Source: Grifola frondosa (Eukaryota; Basidiomycota; Agaricomycetes; Polyporales; Grifolaceae). Taken from it: 64,000 bases of DNA. The translations under genes were made by a program, and so were the position numbers. Numbering within the stretch: the stretch's first letter is position 1; every line of letters starts with the position of its first letter. This document shows, in pieces, positions 24,032-36,584 of the stretch. The notes beneath the pieces were generated by a model, which saw only the letters and a program-made list of their open reading frames with translations, did no database searches and was not told the origin of the DNA. The stretch is from contig LUGG01000002.1 in assembly GCA_001683735.1 (NCBI GenBank), positions 2,046,001 to 2,110,000 on the forward strand, in the 5' to 3' direction.

Positions 24032-27000
24032 ATGTCTAATACTCCTCTGACTGGTAATTCAACTGCATCTGTTGCCAGTAACCAGCAATCATACCCCAGA
24101 GGCCGTAATAGACCAGGATCGTCGAACAGACAAGCTTACTTGGGCCCTGATGATCCGACGAGGATAGAAAGTGGTTCTGGCCCATCCACTGATGTAGATG
24201 CTGCGCGACCGCCTCGCACACCACGCACTAGAGGAGGTGCTGGTAGGGGAAGGTCGAACAATCCGTCAGGCGCAGGTGAGCCGTCTGGAGGAAGCTTGGT
24301 CGGGCCCCCTCGCGGCTCCCATCCCCCGTTCAATCGCCCCCGAGCAAGGGGTGGTCCGAATGAGCACCCTACAGTTGATGCTGGAGCGCAAGACACGCAG
24401 AATCCTACAAACGCTCCACGCCCTCCCCGACGACGGAATCGTCCCAAGCCCAGTCCTTCTACCGACGCCGCACAGTCCAGTAGGGCTAGTACTCCCCTGC
24501 ATTCGACCCACAGCGCCGCGCCCGCTGGGGGCCCGCTGAACAGACCTCTGCGCCTCGCAACAAGCCCCGCCAGAACCGGCGCGGTGCCAAGTTCGGTGGT
24601 TCGCTCACTGAACCCGTACCCCCATCTGAGAAAGCACACTCGGGCGCGGGGCCGTCCCAGAAGTATCGTAGTGCTGCGCCGAAGAAGAATGATCTCACGT
24701 CCACCCTCATTCACGCTCTTAGCACGCCACCCTATCCCGACTGCCTCATTTGCTTCTCTGCGATCCACCCCCTACAGCCGACTTGGTCCTGCTCGCCTTC
24801 GATGCCTGCTGCGGCAGCGACGGATGACGAGGGCGAGGGGACAACGCGCCGGGAGAATGCGAGCGCACGGTGTTGTTGGACGACATTCCATCTCAAGTGC
24901 ATCCGCTCGTGGGCGTCGAAGAGCGTGAAGGATGTTGTGGAAGCGTGGCGCGCAAGGGGCGAATCGAGAACCGGAGAGTGGAGATGCCCTGGTTGCCAGT
25001 CGAAGCGGATAGTGGTTCCGAGTGGTTATTGGTACGTATCCTCAATTATCACTCTTGCGGATTCATACTGAAATATCCGTATCCTAGGTGTTTTTGCGGA
25101 TCTACTCCCGATCCTAAGCCTCGTCTAGGGACTCCGCATTCATGTGGTAGCCCATGTTCGCGGCCGCGTGCTTGTGGTCACCCATGCCCCATACCTTGTC
25201 ACCCTGGACCCTGTCCGCCATGCCAAGTATCGACACAGCTGCCTTGCTATTGTGGGAAGCAGACGCTATCATTTCTATGCTCTCATCTCGCACCGGACAA
25301 AACAGGCGCTAGGACAACCACAGAACTATCCTGTGGGCGAGTCTGCGGGCGGAAGCTAGGGTGTAGCAACCATACTTGTGAGAATTTATGCCATCCAGGG
25401 AAATGCGAGCCATGTCCTGTGAGGGAAATAGCGCAATGTTATTGTGGCAAGCAGGAGAGGGAGTTAGGGTGCGGTGAAGGTGAGGAGAAGGCATGTGCGG
25501 TCATTGAGGATGGTTCCGAACGTCGGTGGGTTGGAAGATTTACTTGTGAGGAAGTGTGTGGAAGGTATGTGACATCTGCCCTTTGTGATTAGCCATGTCT
25601 GAATCTATCACGATACTGTCTAGGTTTTTCGATTGTGGCTTGCATCGCTGCTCAAAGCCTTGTCATCCACCCTCTCTCACTGCTGCGCTGTGCCCACGAT
25701 CTCCATCTATCGTTACGCACTGTCCCTGCGGGAAACATGAGTTGTCCGCTGCCTCCGCCGCATTTTTCTCTCCCGGCATTTCGCTCATTCGGACGTCATG
25801 TGCGGACCCGATCCCTACCTGCGAGTCGACCTGCATGAAACCGCTCGATGGGTGTGAACATGCTTGTGCTATGCGCTGCCACACGGGCCCGTGCCCACCA
25901 TGCTCAATAATGCTGGTGCGACCGTGTAGATGCGGCGCCACAACGCGCAACGTAAGATGTTCGGAGGACCAGGATCGTGCGCGAGCGCGCGAACGTGGTG
26001 AGGCGGATGATATTTTGTGTGATAGGCCCTGCGGTGCGTTGCGCGCGTGCGGACGGCACCAATGCAACAGGGTATGCTGTCCGCTGGCATCGTTGGCGGG
26101 TACTGCGAAAGGCAAGGGCAAGAAACGTGCGGGCATGCTGGATGGCGCGTCTGTTGTAGACGAAGCAGGGTGGCATGAGTGCGACCTGGTGTGTGGAAAA
26201 ATGTTCGGATGCGGGAACCATCGATGTGAGGAACGCGATCATAGAGGCGTCTGCCCTCCGTGTTTGAGGAGCTCATTTGAAGAGGTAAGTTTGTAATGTT
26301 ATCTCGAAAACGCATATACTAATGTCTGTATAGATGGTCTGCTACTGTGGTCGCACGGTGCTCGAACCGCCAATCCCTTGTGGAACACGAATGAATTGTA
26401 TCTATCCTTGCTCGCGCCCACCGCTCCCGTGCGGGCATCCAAAAATGCCGCATGCTTGTCATGAGGATCCTGAACCTTGTCCTCCGTGTCCATTCTTGAC
26501 CAGCAAGAAATGTGCGTGCGGGAAGAAGTTAGTCGAGAACGTCAAATGTTCGCAGGAGAAAGTGTCTTGCGGTACTCCTTGCGGCAAGTACGTACTGCGT
26601 CTGATTATGCACTTTGGAGCTCCATTTCTCATACATTTGTTTCAGGTTGTTACTATCGTGCGGCTTCCATCATTGCGAACGGTTATGCCACAATGATCCC
26701 TGTGGCCCTTGCACTGCAATATGCGGGAAACCTCGTAAGCTCTGGTATGCATCATTATTGTCTACGTCATGCTTTAGTATTTGGGACTCACCGTACATCC
26801 CAGTTTGCCAGCAGATCATCCTTGTGCTCTGCCGTGCCACGCACCCGCTGCTTGTGACGAATCTGAACCTTGTCGTCAGAAGGTTGACCTCACTTGTCCT
26901 TGTGGCCGCATACGCCAGCCTATCTCCTGTGGACGAAGCACTGCGAACCCTGCTGGCCGCGAAGGCAGTCAGCAGCTCAAGTGCACGAACGAATGTCTTA

Positions 27001-27789
27001 TGGCTAAGCGCAACGCGCGGTTGGCTGAGGCATTGGGTATCAATCCCGATCGCGGAGACGGACGTGACAAGCAGATTACGTATAACGAGGATGTGCTAGC
27101 TTTCGCGAGGGCGAATCCAAAGTTCGCGACGATGGTCGAGAAGAGTTTCGCTGAGTAAGTTGAATGTATGCGCCGTTTGTCGGATTTTTAACATATTTTC
27201 CCTAGTTTCCTATCCTCAGACAAGAAACTCCAGGTGTTGGCGCACATGCCTGAGCATCGTCGCAAATTCGTGCATGACGTGAGTGACCCTTGATTTCTCG
27301 TCGTTCGTCACAGAAGGTTCTGATCGTGTTTGTAACAGCTGGCTGCCGTATATCGAATGGACACACAGATGGTGGACCAAGAGCCTCACCGCAGCGTACA
27401 GCTCATCCGCCGCATCGACTCTCGTGTCCCGTCTCCTCTGTTGTCTGTCGCTGCAACAGCTTCCCCTTCCGCAAGCACACACACTTAGGTCTCGGTAAGC
27501 TCGCAGATCTGCGTGCTCCGCGCTGCAGCAGCTTCCCCGCACGCGGGTTTCTCCGGCTCCTACGCCCACACCCCCTCCCGGAAGCTCCTCCGCTCGGGGC
27601 TGGACTTCTGTTGTCACGAGGTACCCCCAGCCAAGTCCCAGTCCTACTGCGTGGTCCATGCCTAGTGGTGTGAAGACTCCCAGTAGGACTGCCCCTTCTC
27701 CCATTCCGCTCCGCCCGGTGTCGGCGGCGCCTACACCGCCTGTTGTCCCAGACGAAGACGTGCCTGCCAACTGGGAGGATGAGGCATAG
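24032..27789 (+). CDS. FAP1: NF-X1-type zinc finger protein (FAP1/shuttle craft homologue)
   Basis: Members of this family (yeast Fap1, human NFX1, fly shuttle craft) are putative E3 ligases or transcription regulators; yeast Fap1 binds FKBP12. An Arg/Gly/Pro-rich N-terminus precedes a RING-type finger starting PYPDCLICF, with TTFHLKCIRSWA and WRCPGCQ supplying later ligands. At least eight NF-X1 repeats follow, such as CGHPCPIPCHPGPCPPC, CSNHTCENLCHPGKCEPC, CGFHHCERLCHNDPCGPC and one near 26200 with CGNHRCEERDHRGVCPPC. An R3H-like segment lies near 27240-27420 (HRRKFVHD, then LAAVYRMDTQ and RSVQLIRRIDSR). The tail ends DEDVPANWEDEA at 27789. Frame changes without an adequate intron occur at the G5C3 run 24527-24534, at the CA repeat ending near 27485 and once more before GWTSVVTR. 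Confidence 0.88.
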
Positions 27790-27946
27790 TTCACACGGTT
27801 TGAAAAAGTGCACGGGCTATAGATGTAGCCAGACTAAATGACAGTTCGTGCAAAGCAGGCCTTCATGGATAGATGTAGTTAGATTACAAAAGTACAGACA
27901 CTTCTCTTATCGTACATGCCAGCTATAGACTGCATCTTCGATCTAG

Positions 27947-29422
27947 TCATTCGTCTGAGATCTTAATCAAGAGTTTTCCCGTCGTCTTTCCTCCGGTGAG
28001 ATCTTTCTGGGCTTGTTGCACCCCCTCTGCAGTGAATGGGTATTCCTTGTGGATGAGAATCTTCAGAGTGCCTTTGCTGATGAGACTGAAGAGTTCTGTG
28101 CTGTAACGGCGGCCCTCTTCCGGCGTGTAGATATAGTTTCCCACGCTATAATGGTTCATTCGTTAATTGCACGGGGAGATGGAATGAGATGGCACGTACG
28201 TGGGCCGGAGGAGTCGAACATTCTTCTCAACCAACTTCAGCGGAGGGAAGGGTGGTACAGCCCCCGATGCGTTTCCAACGGAGACGATAGTTCCCTTCCG
28301 TCGAATAAGCTTGAAGTTGTTGTCGAATCTGTTTAAAAATCGACACTTAACGCCGAAATAACGTAGCACCCTGGTTGAAAATACGCACGTATCCTTGCCG
28401 ACCCCATCGAACACCGCGTGCACGCCCTCGCCGTTTGTGATCTCCAACACCCTCTGCACCGTATCCTCGTCGCGGTACAGGATCACATGATCGGCACCGT
28501 TGGCCTTGGCCAGCTCTGCCTTCTCCTTGGTGCTCGTCGTGCCGATGACGGTGGCTCCGCGCGATTTAGCCAGTTGGGTGAAGAGCAGGCCGAGGCCGCC
28601 GGCGACGGTATGGATCAGCACGATATCTCCCTTCTGCACGTTGTACGCCTCGGTAACGAACGTGAGCGAGGTCAGTCCTGCAGTGGTGATGGGATTAGCA
28701 ACGTGATGGTCCTGCAAAATTCAAAAGATTCGGAGGACTCGCCTTGAGTCAGAGATGCGGCCGCAGTGCGGACAGAGACGTCTTCGGGGAAAGTAAAGAC
28801 CCTCGACCATGGAACGCTCACGTACTCTGCGAAGGCTCCAAGGCCATACTGCGATTTACGCGAAGTGAGCGAGACGCTGACCATGCTTTGGTGAGGGGAC
28901 ACACCACAGCAGCCTTGCCGCCAATGGCGTATCCACGTTTCTTGAACTCATCGTTATTAAGCACGGCCTCATCGGAGGGTATGCCAACTATGGTGCCGGC
29001 ACCCTCCGTCCCAAGAGGTTGCGGGAATGAGGCGATGGGATACAGACCCTTCCTGCGTAGTTTGAGATAGATCAGCTCTTTAGCTGGGGCACGAGTTGCT
29101 CGTCACCGATTTACCTGTAATATGTATCTATGAAATTGACACCTCCATATTGGATCTACGTTTGAATGAGCAATCGGATCCGCGCGCACAGTGGATAGAT
29201 TAGGAAGAGACGCACCTTTACCAACACGTTGCCCGGGACATGCTTAGGAAACGGGATTTCCAGCTTCTCCACCACATCGAAATCGCCCGTCTTATTGATC
29301 CCGATTGCTTGAATCTTCGCGGGAAAAGACATCTTAGTCGCTGTGGCGATTGTTCGAAACGACGGCACGGGGTAAAACCTCAGGTTGTGCGGAAACAGAG
29401 ACTTGAGGGCAGAGGAAAGCAT
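27947..29422 (-). CDS. Quinone oxidoreductase, zeta-crystallin type
   Basis: This is an NADPH-dependent quinone reductase of the zinc-free MDR superfamily, like yeast Zta1. The start at 29422 gives MLSSALKSLFPHNLRFYP before MSFPAKIQAIGINKTGDFDV, and this extension looks like a mitochondrial presequence; the inner ATG at 29332 would give a cytosolic form. The catalytic domain shows QYGGVNFIDTYYR and PLGTEGAGTIVG. The Rossmann fold carries the glycine motif HTVAGGLGLLFTQLAK and the family block HAVFDGVGKDT. The C-terminus is TTGKLLIKISDE. One intron (28742-28678, 65 nt) uses a GC donor (G|GCGAGT) and a plausible CTAAT branch site; removing it joins TQG to LTSLTFVTEAY. The frame is otherwise intact. 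Confidence 0.9.
28678..28742 (-). other. GC-AG intron in the quinone oxidoreductase gene
   Basis: The donor is GCGAGT and the acceptor CTGCAG; GCTAATC is a likely branch site. Splicing restores SLTQGLTSLTFVTEAY. A shorter alternative acceptor at the first TTTTGCAG would leave about 31 nt, too short for fungal introns. Confidence 0.8.
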
Positions 29423-29899
29423 TGCAAGCTTAAGCAGCTTATAACTATACCAGCCACACTTGCGTCGATCACAGATCACCTTTCGTAATATGCACCAAAT
29501 GTTGACTAACGTTGAGCGTCTGTTTCGTAATATTCCCAACGAATGACTCATGAGTTCACGTTGGAATTTCGCCATACTTGGAACTATCTGCAGTGGAAGA
29601 GACTTGACCGAACGGTAGCCGATAGTAGTCAGCACTGAACTAATAATACAATTCGGTATCATGCGTCACAGTGTCTTAGTATACGTTCGTACAACGAACT
29701 TCGGTGATAAATAATCGTGAACATCAGAAGGGATCGAAAAATTCGACTTCGGGATGAGATGGTCTACCGTCACAGCAAGGTGACTCGGAGGGAGATGAAT
29801 CCGTGTCTTTCGAATCCGGCGGCGCCTTCCGAGAGGGTGCAGTATGGCGCTCGTAGTCTTCTCTGCAGCTCACACCAAGCATGCAAGGATGGCCTATCA

Positions 29900-31114
29900 T
29901 TAAGGGTACTTGTCGTCTAGCTCTATCGTGTACGTTAGATCGAAGCTGGACACATGCGACGAGTCCTGTGTCGTATCCCCTTGAAGGAACGTAGTAAACT
30001 CGAGGTTCGTCGAGGTGAGACCGTGATCCGTGGGCAAGAGCGTCATGGCGAGTCGTATGATCATCAATGTCGATGCGATGCCCTACTCATGGAAACCATC
30101 GTCAGAGTAACAAATCGAGTCCATCAGGTAATACGCACGTAGACCTGAACTGCCATGGATTCCACGATGACTTGTGCGGGGTGTCCGATCTGAAATAGTA
30201 CCATAACGAGAAGCTGAGCTACGACGAGCAGAACACCGGCTTCTGTGAATATGACCGAGACAGAGTAGAAAAGTTGGCGACAGGACGCTATGCTGCGGAC
30301 CTCAGATGACATGCGCCACAACCGGAAGATAATTAAGGAAGTAACAAGCACGTCAAGAGCCAGCGAGAGCGAGAAAGAGCTCGTATCCAGCGAGGTGAGA
30401 TGGGAAGACATGAATGAAGGGGAGTACGTTGATGCCGTTAGGCCTTGTCTCGTCATGATGCAGGCTATACAGGAGATGTCTGAATAATCAAAGTGAGGAC
30501 CATAACAGCTCACTGACCGAGGCTTGCAACAGAGATAGTTATGGGCAAAAAGACGATGCGCTTGCAATGGTCCCAGATAGCCCAACATCGAAAGATCTAT
30601 GGCGGGGATTAGTTACAAGACGAGCAAGCATGTGAATCATGTTACTAAGATGAACTGCGAAACGAAGCTTATGATGCCATACAGGAAGTTCGCGGCGACC
30701 CGGAGTGAATGAATGTCAAGATTAGGATGGGACGTCTAGAAGGTTTATATCAGTTTGTCCTTCAGGAATAGTTCGTGCATATTCACCTTCTCCAGAGGTG
30801 ACAATTTGCCCATGGCCTCGAGTACAACGTGCTGGAACATAATTTAAATATGTGGCGCTGACTTTGAGTGAACAGGACTTACAGCCGTGCACAATGCGAA
30901 CAGAAGGGTCGTGACAGCAAGAACAAACCAGTCAGTGGATAGGGGTCTCCGATACCAGGTCAGCAGTGCGAGGGCGAAGATGAAGAGGACAACGTATACA
31001 CCTAGGTATCGGGTCAGTACATACGACGTGATAGGGGAATGCAAGAGACTCGCCATAGAGCAAAGCCTCCATAGACACGCTGACGAGTGCGAAGCCCTCT
31101 TCCGACAGCATCAT
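29900..31114 (-). CDS. Seven-helix membrane protein of unknown function
   Basis: This is one of the unclassified basidiomycete seven-helix proteins. The start MMLSEEGFALVSVSMEALLY splices through a GC-AG intron (31053-31002) into GVYVVLFIFALALLTWYRRP. Later exons include VMFQHVVLEAMGKLSP and RCWAIWDHCKRIVFLP, then SFSLSLALDVLVTSLIIFRL, a helix around ITEAGVLLVVAQLLVMVLF and GIASTLMIIRLAM. The last exon ends ELDDKYP at the TAA at 29900. This RCW / LII-RLW / GIASTLM-IR pattern is shared by many Agaricomycete proteins with no assigned function. The gene is tail-to-head with the quinone reductase on the same strand, but nothing suggests shared control. Confidence 0.75.
31002..31053 (-). other. 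GC-AG intron in the seven-helix protein gene
   Basis: The donor G|GCGAGT is the same six bases as in the quinone reductase gene about 2.3 kb away. The 52-nt intron ends CCTAG. Splicing gives ALLYGVYVVLFIFALALL, continuing the first helix. Confidence 0.75.
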
Positions 31115-31535
31115 GAGGAGCCAGTGCCCTGCAGGGCGTCGCGAGAGTTAAACGGACACCAGTGAGCTGCGAGGGAAGTTTGTATAGCCCACATTTGCAT
31201 CCAGCAACGCATTCACACTCCACATTTGGCGAACTCAGCTGATACGCGGCTATCAGCGCATGTGACCCACCTCGTTTTCTGTTCTTGGTGTATTAAGTTT
31301 CAGACTATCCGGAAGCAAATGAAAGTTCTGGACTAACCGTGATTTATGAATACCCGTTAGAGCTAGAACATGATAATTTCGCAAACCGTGGAGTCCACAA
31401 AATTGAAACGCGTTGTGTGATCATGGGGCGGTACCGAACAGAGGCTGTGTGACGTTATGTGACCATACGCGACAACCACAATCGGGTCTGATCTAATCGC
31501 CATGTACGAGGCAAAATCTTATCAGATTACCTGAA
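31115..31535. other. Divergent intergenic region
   Basis: This holds the putative promoters of the seven-helix protein (-) and the siderophore acyltransferase (+). I did not find a clear GATA-type cluster that would suggest iron control. Confidence 0.4.
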
Positions 31536-33031
31536 GTGCCCTCCATCTCCCATCCCACATTCATGGACAACGCAAATCGTCGTCTGCAAGCCATACAGCG
31601 TTCTCTCGCACCGGGATCGGAGTGGAGGCGCGTTCTCGTGCTTCCAGATAACCTGGGAGTGGACGTGACGGTGCCCAAGGACGCGCAGGAGGCTACACAG
31701 GTTGCAATAGATAACAAGGTCGTCGGTCTTTATCGCACACTACCACGTTCCGTCGCACTGGTCATTTCAGCTCTCGGTACGCCTCATGAAAATACTGCGG
31801 ATCATGTCCCAAAGTTCCCTGTCCTCGAGATCTCCTCCCCGTCAGGTATTGACAGCAACGCCGCGCAGAGCATCTCAATCACTGACCTGTGGGGAGTCAT
31901 CTACGCTCTACACACGGTCTATCATGTGCAAGAGACGATCCCTATCATCCTCTCGCCATCCATTCAAAATGGTAGCGAGTTGACAGAATATCTAATCACT
32001 CTGGCTTGGCCCGCAGACAACAACCCATCCAACGTCCGCGCCAAGGTGACGCAGAAGGAGCTGTTCCTAATGCGCGAGACTTTCTGGCAGGGTGCTGGCA
32101 CCAGCGGGTACCATACTCGCGGGTGGCTGCGAGTTTCCACCGCGCTCAAAGGACGAGCGCCGTTCCCGTATGTTCAGTCATTCACCCGCACGGACCTCGT
32201 GATCGCCTCGCACCCGCTGCGTCCGCCAAAACCCCCAGGGCGAGTGCGTCTACAAGAAGTATTGCCCCGAGATCGGAGCAACCCTTGATTTCACGTATTT
32301 CGATCTCGAGGGCGACGACGAGACCGTCGGGAGGCACTTGGCCGCTTTCCACAAATGGCACAACTCTGACCACGTGAACCGGGGCTGGGGCGAGAGAGGG
32401 CCAATAGAGAAGCACCGGGAGTACATCAAGAACGCCATGGCAGATCCTGCGGTACAACCTCTCATGATGAGCTGGGATGGCGAGCTCATGGGCTACTGTG
32501 AGATAGTGTGGATCAAGGTTGCATTTTTAGATTTCATGAGGTGTCAGAGCAGGAATGACTTACCTTGGAATAGGAGAACCATGTCGCGCCGTATGTTCCT
32601 GAAGGTGCACGAGATTATGATCGAGGATTGCACGTCCTTGTCGGAGAGGAAAAGTTGCGCGGCACCCTCCGATGTTGGTCTATTTCCTGCTTTCCTTGTT
32701 TCTATGCGGTCCATTACTCACCCGAATGTTCGTCCAGCTACGACCTGGTTTGGAGCCGTCAACCATTACTGCTTCCTGTCTGATCCACGGACTGAACGTG
32801 TCATTGGGGAGCCAAAGGCCAAAAACGAAGCGGTATCAATATTTCAGTGGCAGTCCACATGAATGTCCAAACGGTGAGATACTCTCCGTTGAGGGGTTGT
32901 TATCCGGTAGCTTTTTATTGCGATGCTGATTCGGCGTCTAGATATTTGATTTCCCATACAAGCGTTCGGTCATGACATGGTTGCCGCGCGAACGCTTCTT
33001 CAAGTACGACGTGCTCACAGTAGTAGCCTAG
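31536..33031 (+). CDS. Siderophore-type N-acyltransferase (IucB/SidF-like GNAT)
   Basis: Enzymes of this family (PF13523; IucB, MbtK, fungal SidF/SidL) acylate N5-hydroxyornithine or hydroxylysine with acyl-CoA to form the hydroxamate of siderophores. The N-terminal 200 residues are a divergent domain. The acyltransferase domain begins near CVYKKYCPEIGATLDF. It carries FHKWHNSDHVNRGWGERGP, then WDGELMGYCEIVWIK and, after an intron, ENHVAPYVPEGARDYDRG. HYCFLSDPRTERVIGEPKA and FDFPYKRSVMTWLPRERFF complete the GNAT core and the stop is at 33029. The conserved FHKWHNSDHV...W motif is the clearest family mark. Frame changes by one base occur at A4C5 (32228-32236) and near 32832. The gene is convergent with a peroxisomal ABC transporter, and fungal siderophore acylation is often peroxisomal, so a link is possible. 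No NRPS is in the window. Confidence 0.82.
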
Positions 33032-33347
33032 AAAGGTGGTCCGAGTGTGGAGACGCTGGAGAGCAAGCGAATCATTTATTCATTCAATATTTAGAAATTT
33101 GATAAAAACTCACCAGTCATCGTGTAGACTATCGAAACATCTCACTGGGCAATGGGTCTCTCAGAGGGACACTCGCTGGCGGCAACTTCATTACGTTCGT
33201 CGTTCAACGATGATAGTCACAGTCACGTGAATCGTGACGAACGAGTAGTGTGACAGGATTAACGACGTGAAATTAATCATACATACACGCAAAGAGACAT
33301 CGGTCCAGTCCTTAAATATCTTCTGACAAGCCATGCCGCGAGCGAAC
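33032..33347. other. Convergent intergenic region
   Basis: 3' flanks of the acyltransferase and the ABC transporter. Nothing else recognised. Confidence 0.45.
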
Positions 33348-36300
33348 TCAGAGTACCTGCACCGACAGCTGCCCGTTCAGCTCTTTCACTCTCGCCTCCC
33401 AACTGGCCACATCCGCCAACTTGTTCTCCAACGAGACGATCTCCCGGTCGATATCCATGCGTTCCTCCGCGGTGCCGATGCGCTTGAGAGTCCACCGCCC
33501 CGTGCCGTCGCCTGTGATCGTCAGAAGTTGCGTGTGATATCTCATCAAGGAGGGCCTGGAAACGAGTCACATCAGTATTACAGACATGTCGCAGGTATGG
33601 GATATTCATTCGCACCTCAGTGAAATGGTAATCAAAGTGATTCCGAGGGACTTTGCATGTTCATACATGCGCCCTTCGACATCACTGGATACCGCACTTG
33701 TGCATTCTGTAGTCCCAACAAGGTTAGTCAGAATATTTTATGCAAGAACTCTCCTAACCCACCATCCAAAATCGCAAACTTAGGCTTCTGGTAGAAGACA
33801 CGAGCCATTCCCATCTATGAAAAAAAAAGCATTAGATATAGACGACCCCGGAAAACATGGTGTGGTTGGACTTACCCTCTGCTTCTCCCCACCACTCAGC
33901 ACGTCTCTCCACTCCTTCCGCGTAGTCCAGCCACCCTCTCGGCCAGGCAAATATGCCAGATTAACTGCAGTCAGTATCTCCATTAAATCCTCTTCCGTTT
34001 TCCCCGATGCCACAAACTGCGGATACGAGTCGGGGTATATGATCCTACGACGCTATTAACTGTGATGCGGAAAATCAAGAGAGAATAGAACTCACTGATC
34101 CAGCAACGACCCGGTCACCATATATGATCTCTGAGGAATGACAAATACGCCGCGCTTCCCGAGGGGCCTCCGCACTTCCCCGCCACCTTGCGCAGCCCAT
34201 AAGCCTGCCAATACCCGCGCGATAGCGGTCTTGCCGACGCCGTTGCTCCCTGTGACCATCAAATGCTCCCCCGCACGCAAGGCAAACGAAAGGTCCTTGA
34301 CGAGCACCCAAGATGAGATGGAGGATAGCTCTGAGCTGGAGTCGTCTGGGGTAGATGCCAGAGATGGTGATGGGATGCCAACATCTACGTGCTTCATCTC
34401 TATCACATCAGACGAAGTGGCATCGGAGATAGGCGGGAGGGGTGGAAGGTTGTGCAGAGTGGATAAGAGAGTGTATAATCGAGTGGTCAGGCCGGCCAGC
34501 TCAAGCAGATCCTTGTATGCATACATCAAGCGGCCTCCTGCATCGGCCAGCGATAGTAAGAGCCGGCGAGACGAAATATAAGCTGAGAAATTAACGGAGC
34601 ATCAGCATCTGCTTTAAATGGCCCAAGGAAAATCTCACTCTCTGTCCGGTTAGCTACCTCGTTGTCAGACTTCTCATGAAGCCTATTGGGATGCGTCTGC
34701 ACTCCAATGTTCCTTCGTCTTGTGAAAAACACAGGGACGGAGATGAGGCAGTATCCTGCTGCGCTCCAGAGATATTTGATAACAAAATCCTCCGTCCACT
34801 CATATGCAATCCGAATCTGTAAACAATCTCGGTTTACGGAAACACGATTGATTTGTGGCAGGAATAGAATTACCTTATAGATTGAATTGATATGCTTTAT
34901 CAAGCGCAGGTAAGCACGCCAAAGAATGCTCCGTTCTCTCAGCCCACCGCCGTAGAACCTTATTGATGAAAGCGTCAGCAGTTACATTTTGGTCGATGTC
35001 AAACCAATACGCACGCGACCTCTTCACTTTCCCGCCCAATTCTACCCATCCCCGCTCTATATTCGCCTTCCAAGCGAGCTTCGACAGCAGCAAGCCTACC
35101 GAAAGCAGGGGTTACAGAGCGCAATATCTTCGCCGTAACATAATAATTGAGGAATAACAGAACGGTGCCTCGTACGCCCAATGTTCGTGAGAGTTGAGAA
35201 GTGAAGAGCAGGAGATCTAGCGATGGTTTGAGAATGTTGCCACTGAATTTTGATGATTTCAGCATGCGCCAATTATCAAACGAGATGAAGGACATACTAG
35301 ATGCCGGAGAGTGCGTCGCAGAAAGCGGCAATATCAGACGTGATGTATTGGTCGACGTCATCCAGACCGCTCTCAAGTACAACGCGATAGTATCGCAGGT
35401 CAGGCGAAGAAGATAGATACAAGTCGTCAGTATACCGGGTCAGCCTTGTGCGGAGATTGAGAGAGAGTTTCGATTGGAGATGGCGAATCTGCACCAGCCT
35501 GAGAACCACAGGTGAGAAATCCAGAAGGGAGAGACTCACCATAGAATTCGTGTATGTGCTCGGAATTGCGAGTAAGAACCACAAACCAAGGCCTTTTAAA
35601 AATCCCTTCCCATCTGCAGTTACTAGGTCTCGAACGAGGCGTCCATCAAGCTTCGCAACGGCGACACTCAAGACCGTCCGTAAGACCAGGAAGAAAGAGT
35701 GTAGAAGTAGGATTAGAGCTGCCTTCGAGCGCCACGAAGGAAAAGCTATACGCAGAATAGCGTGCAGTTGTCGGAGAAATGTCTTGTCAAGGTTTGGTTT
35801 GTGGGAGGAAGGAACAATGGGGAAGTGCTTGATGTTCTCCGCGATTGTCGCGGGAGGCGTTGGGGATATAGTGACCTACCATGAGACGTTGTATTAGCAC
35901 TGAATCCACTTCAGAGATCGTGAAGATTTGGACAGTCTAGTAGTTGCTGCAGGTCACATTTCTCGTGCTTTATATGACCTCAGGAAATGTGATAGCCGCT
36001 GTCATTGTTTGATGACATATGTTACAAGGAAAACAAGGGCCATGATCCATGATGGGCTGAAAAACCTCAAAGCGATATCACGGCTGATTGCTGATTTCAG
36101 CAGTCTGAAAATTGATTACTGCGAGTTTGAAAAGCTGATAAGGAGACGACTTTCGAGACCCTAGCAGATGGTAGACGAATGCTATGCCTAGGTGTGGGAG
36201 CATGCGATGGTTGGAATCATATCCCCACACTTCGGTGTAACATGTACACAATGGTCACATATCGCACGCAATTGGAATACATCTTAGATGGCCAACTCGA

Positions 36301-36584
36301 CCAAATAACATCATGATGACATAACGGACCTTTGAGATGCCATCCTTGTAAGGCACAAGAAGGGTTTTGCTTCTACCAGGTCCATCCACATATACCTGTT
36401 GTAGCGCCTGCGCAAGCTCCTCGTTGGTCGTGCACTGCTTTCCGGAAGCCCCCTTCAACCTGGACAGTAGAGACTTCGGCGCTGCCATCAGACGACCACG
36501 CAGCACCAGCGTGGCGGCTAACAGCACCATCACCGTTCGTCTTGAGGGCGGTCGGCTCATTACATGGGATATACTAGAAGACAT
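33348..36584 (-). CDS. Peroxisomal ABC half transporter (ABCD/PXA family)
   Basis: ABCD proteins dimerise in the peroxisomal membrane and import long-chain fatty acyl-CoA for beta-oxidation (yeast Pxa1/Pxa2, human ABCD1). The start MSSSISHVMSRPPSRRTVMV lies before a first membrane segment. The transmembrane domain contains the conserved VSLSLLDFSPVVLRLVQIRH-type region, LTRYTDDLYLSSSPDLRYYR and an EAA-like stretch around FGRLAAVEARLEGEYRAGMG. The nucleotide-binding domain shows Walker A (GSNGVGKTAIARVLAGLW), the Q-loop FVIPQRSYMVTGSL, the signature LSGGEKQR and Walker B FAILDECTSAVS. The switch region ISLRPSLMRYHTQLLTITG has Arg where most ABC proteins have the H-loop His, although the His may simply be displaced. 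At least nine short introns interrupt the gene and the frame holds across those I checked. Confidence 0.9.

Noticed and set aside
24527..24534. Programmed ribosomal frameshifting in the NFX1-like and other genes
   Set aside because: The breaks occur at unrelated sequences in many genes, with no common slippery site or downstream structure, so homopolymer error or mutation is simpler.
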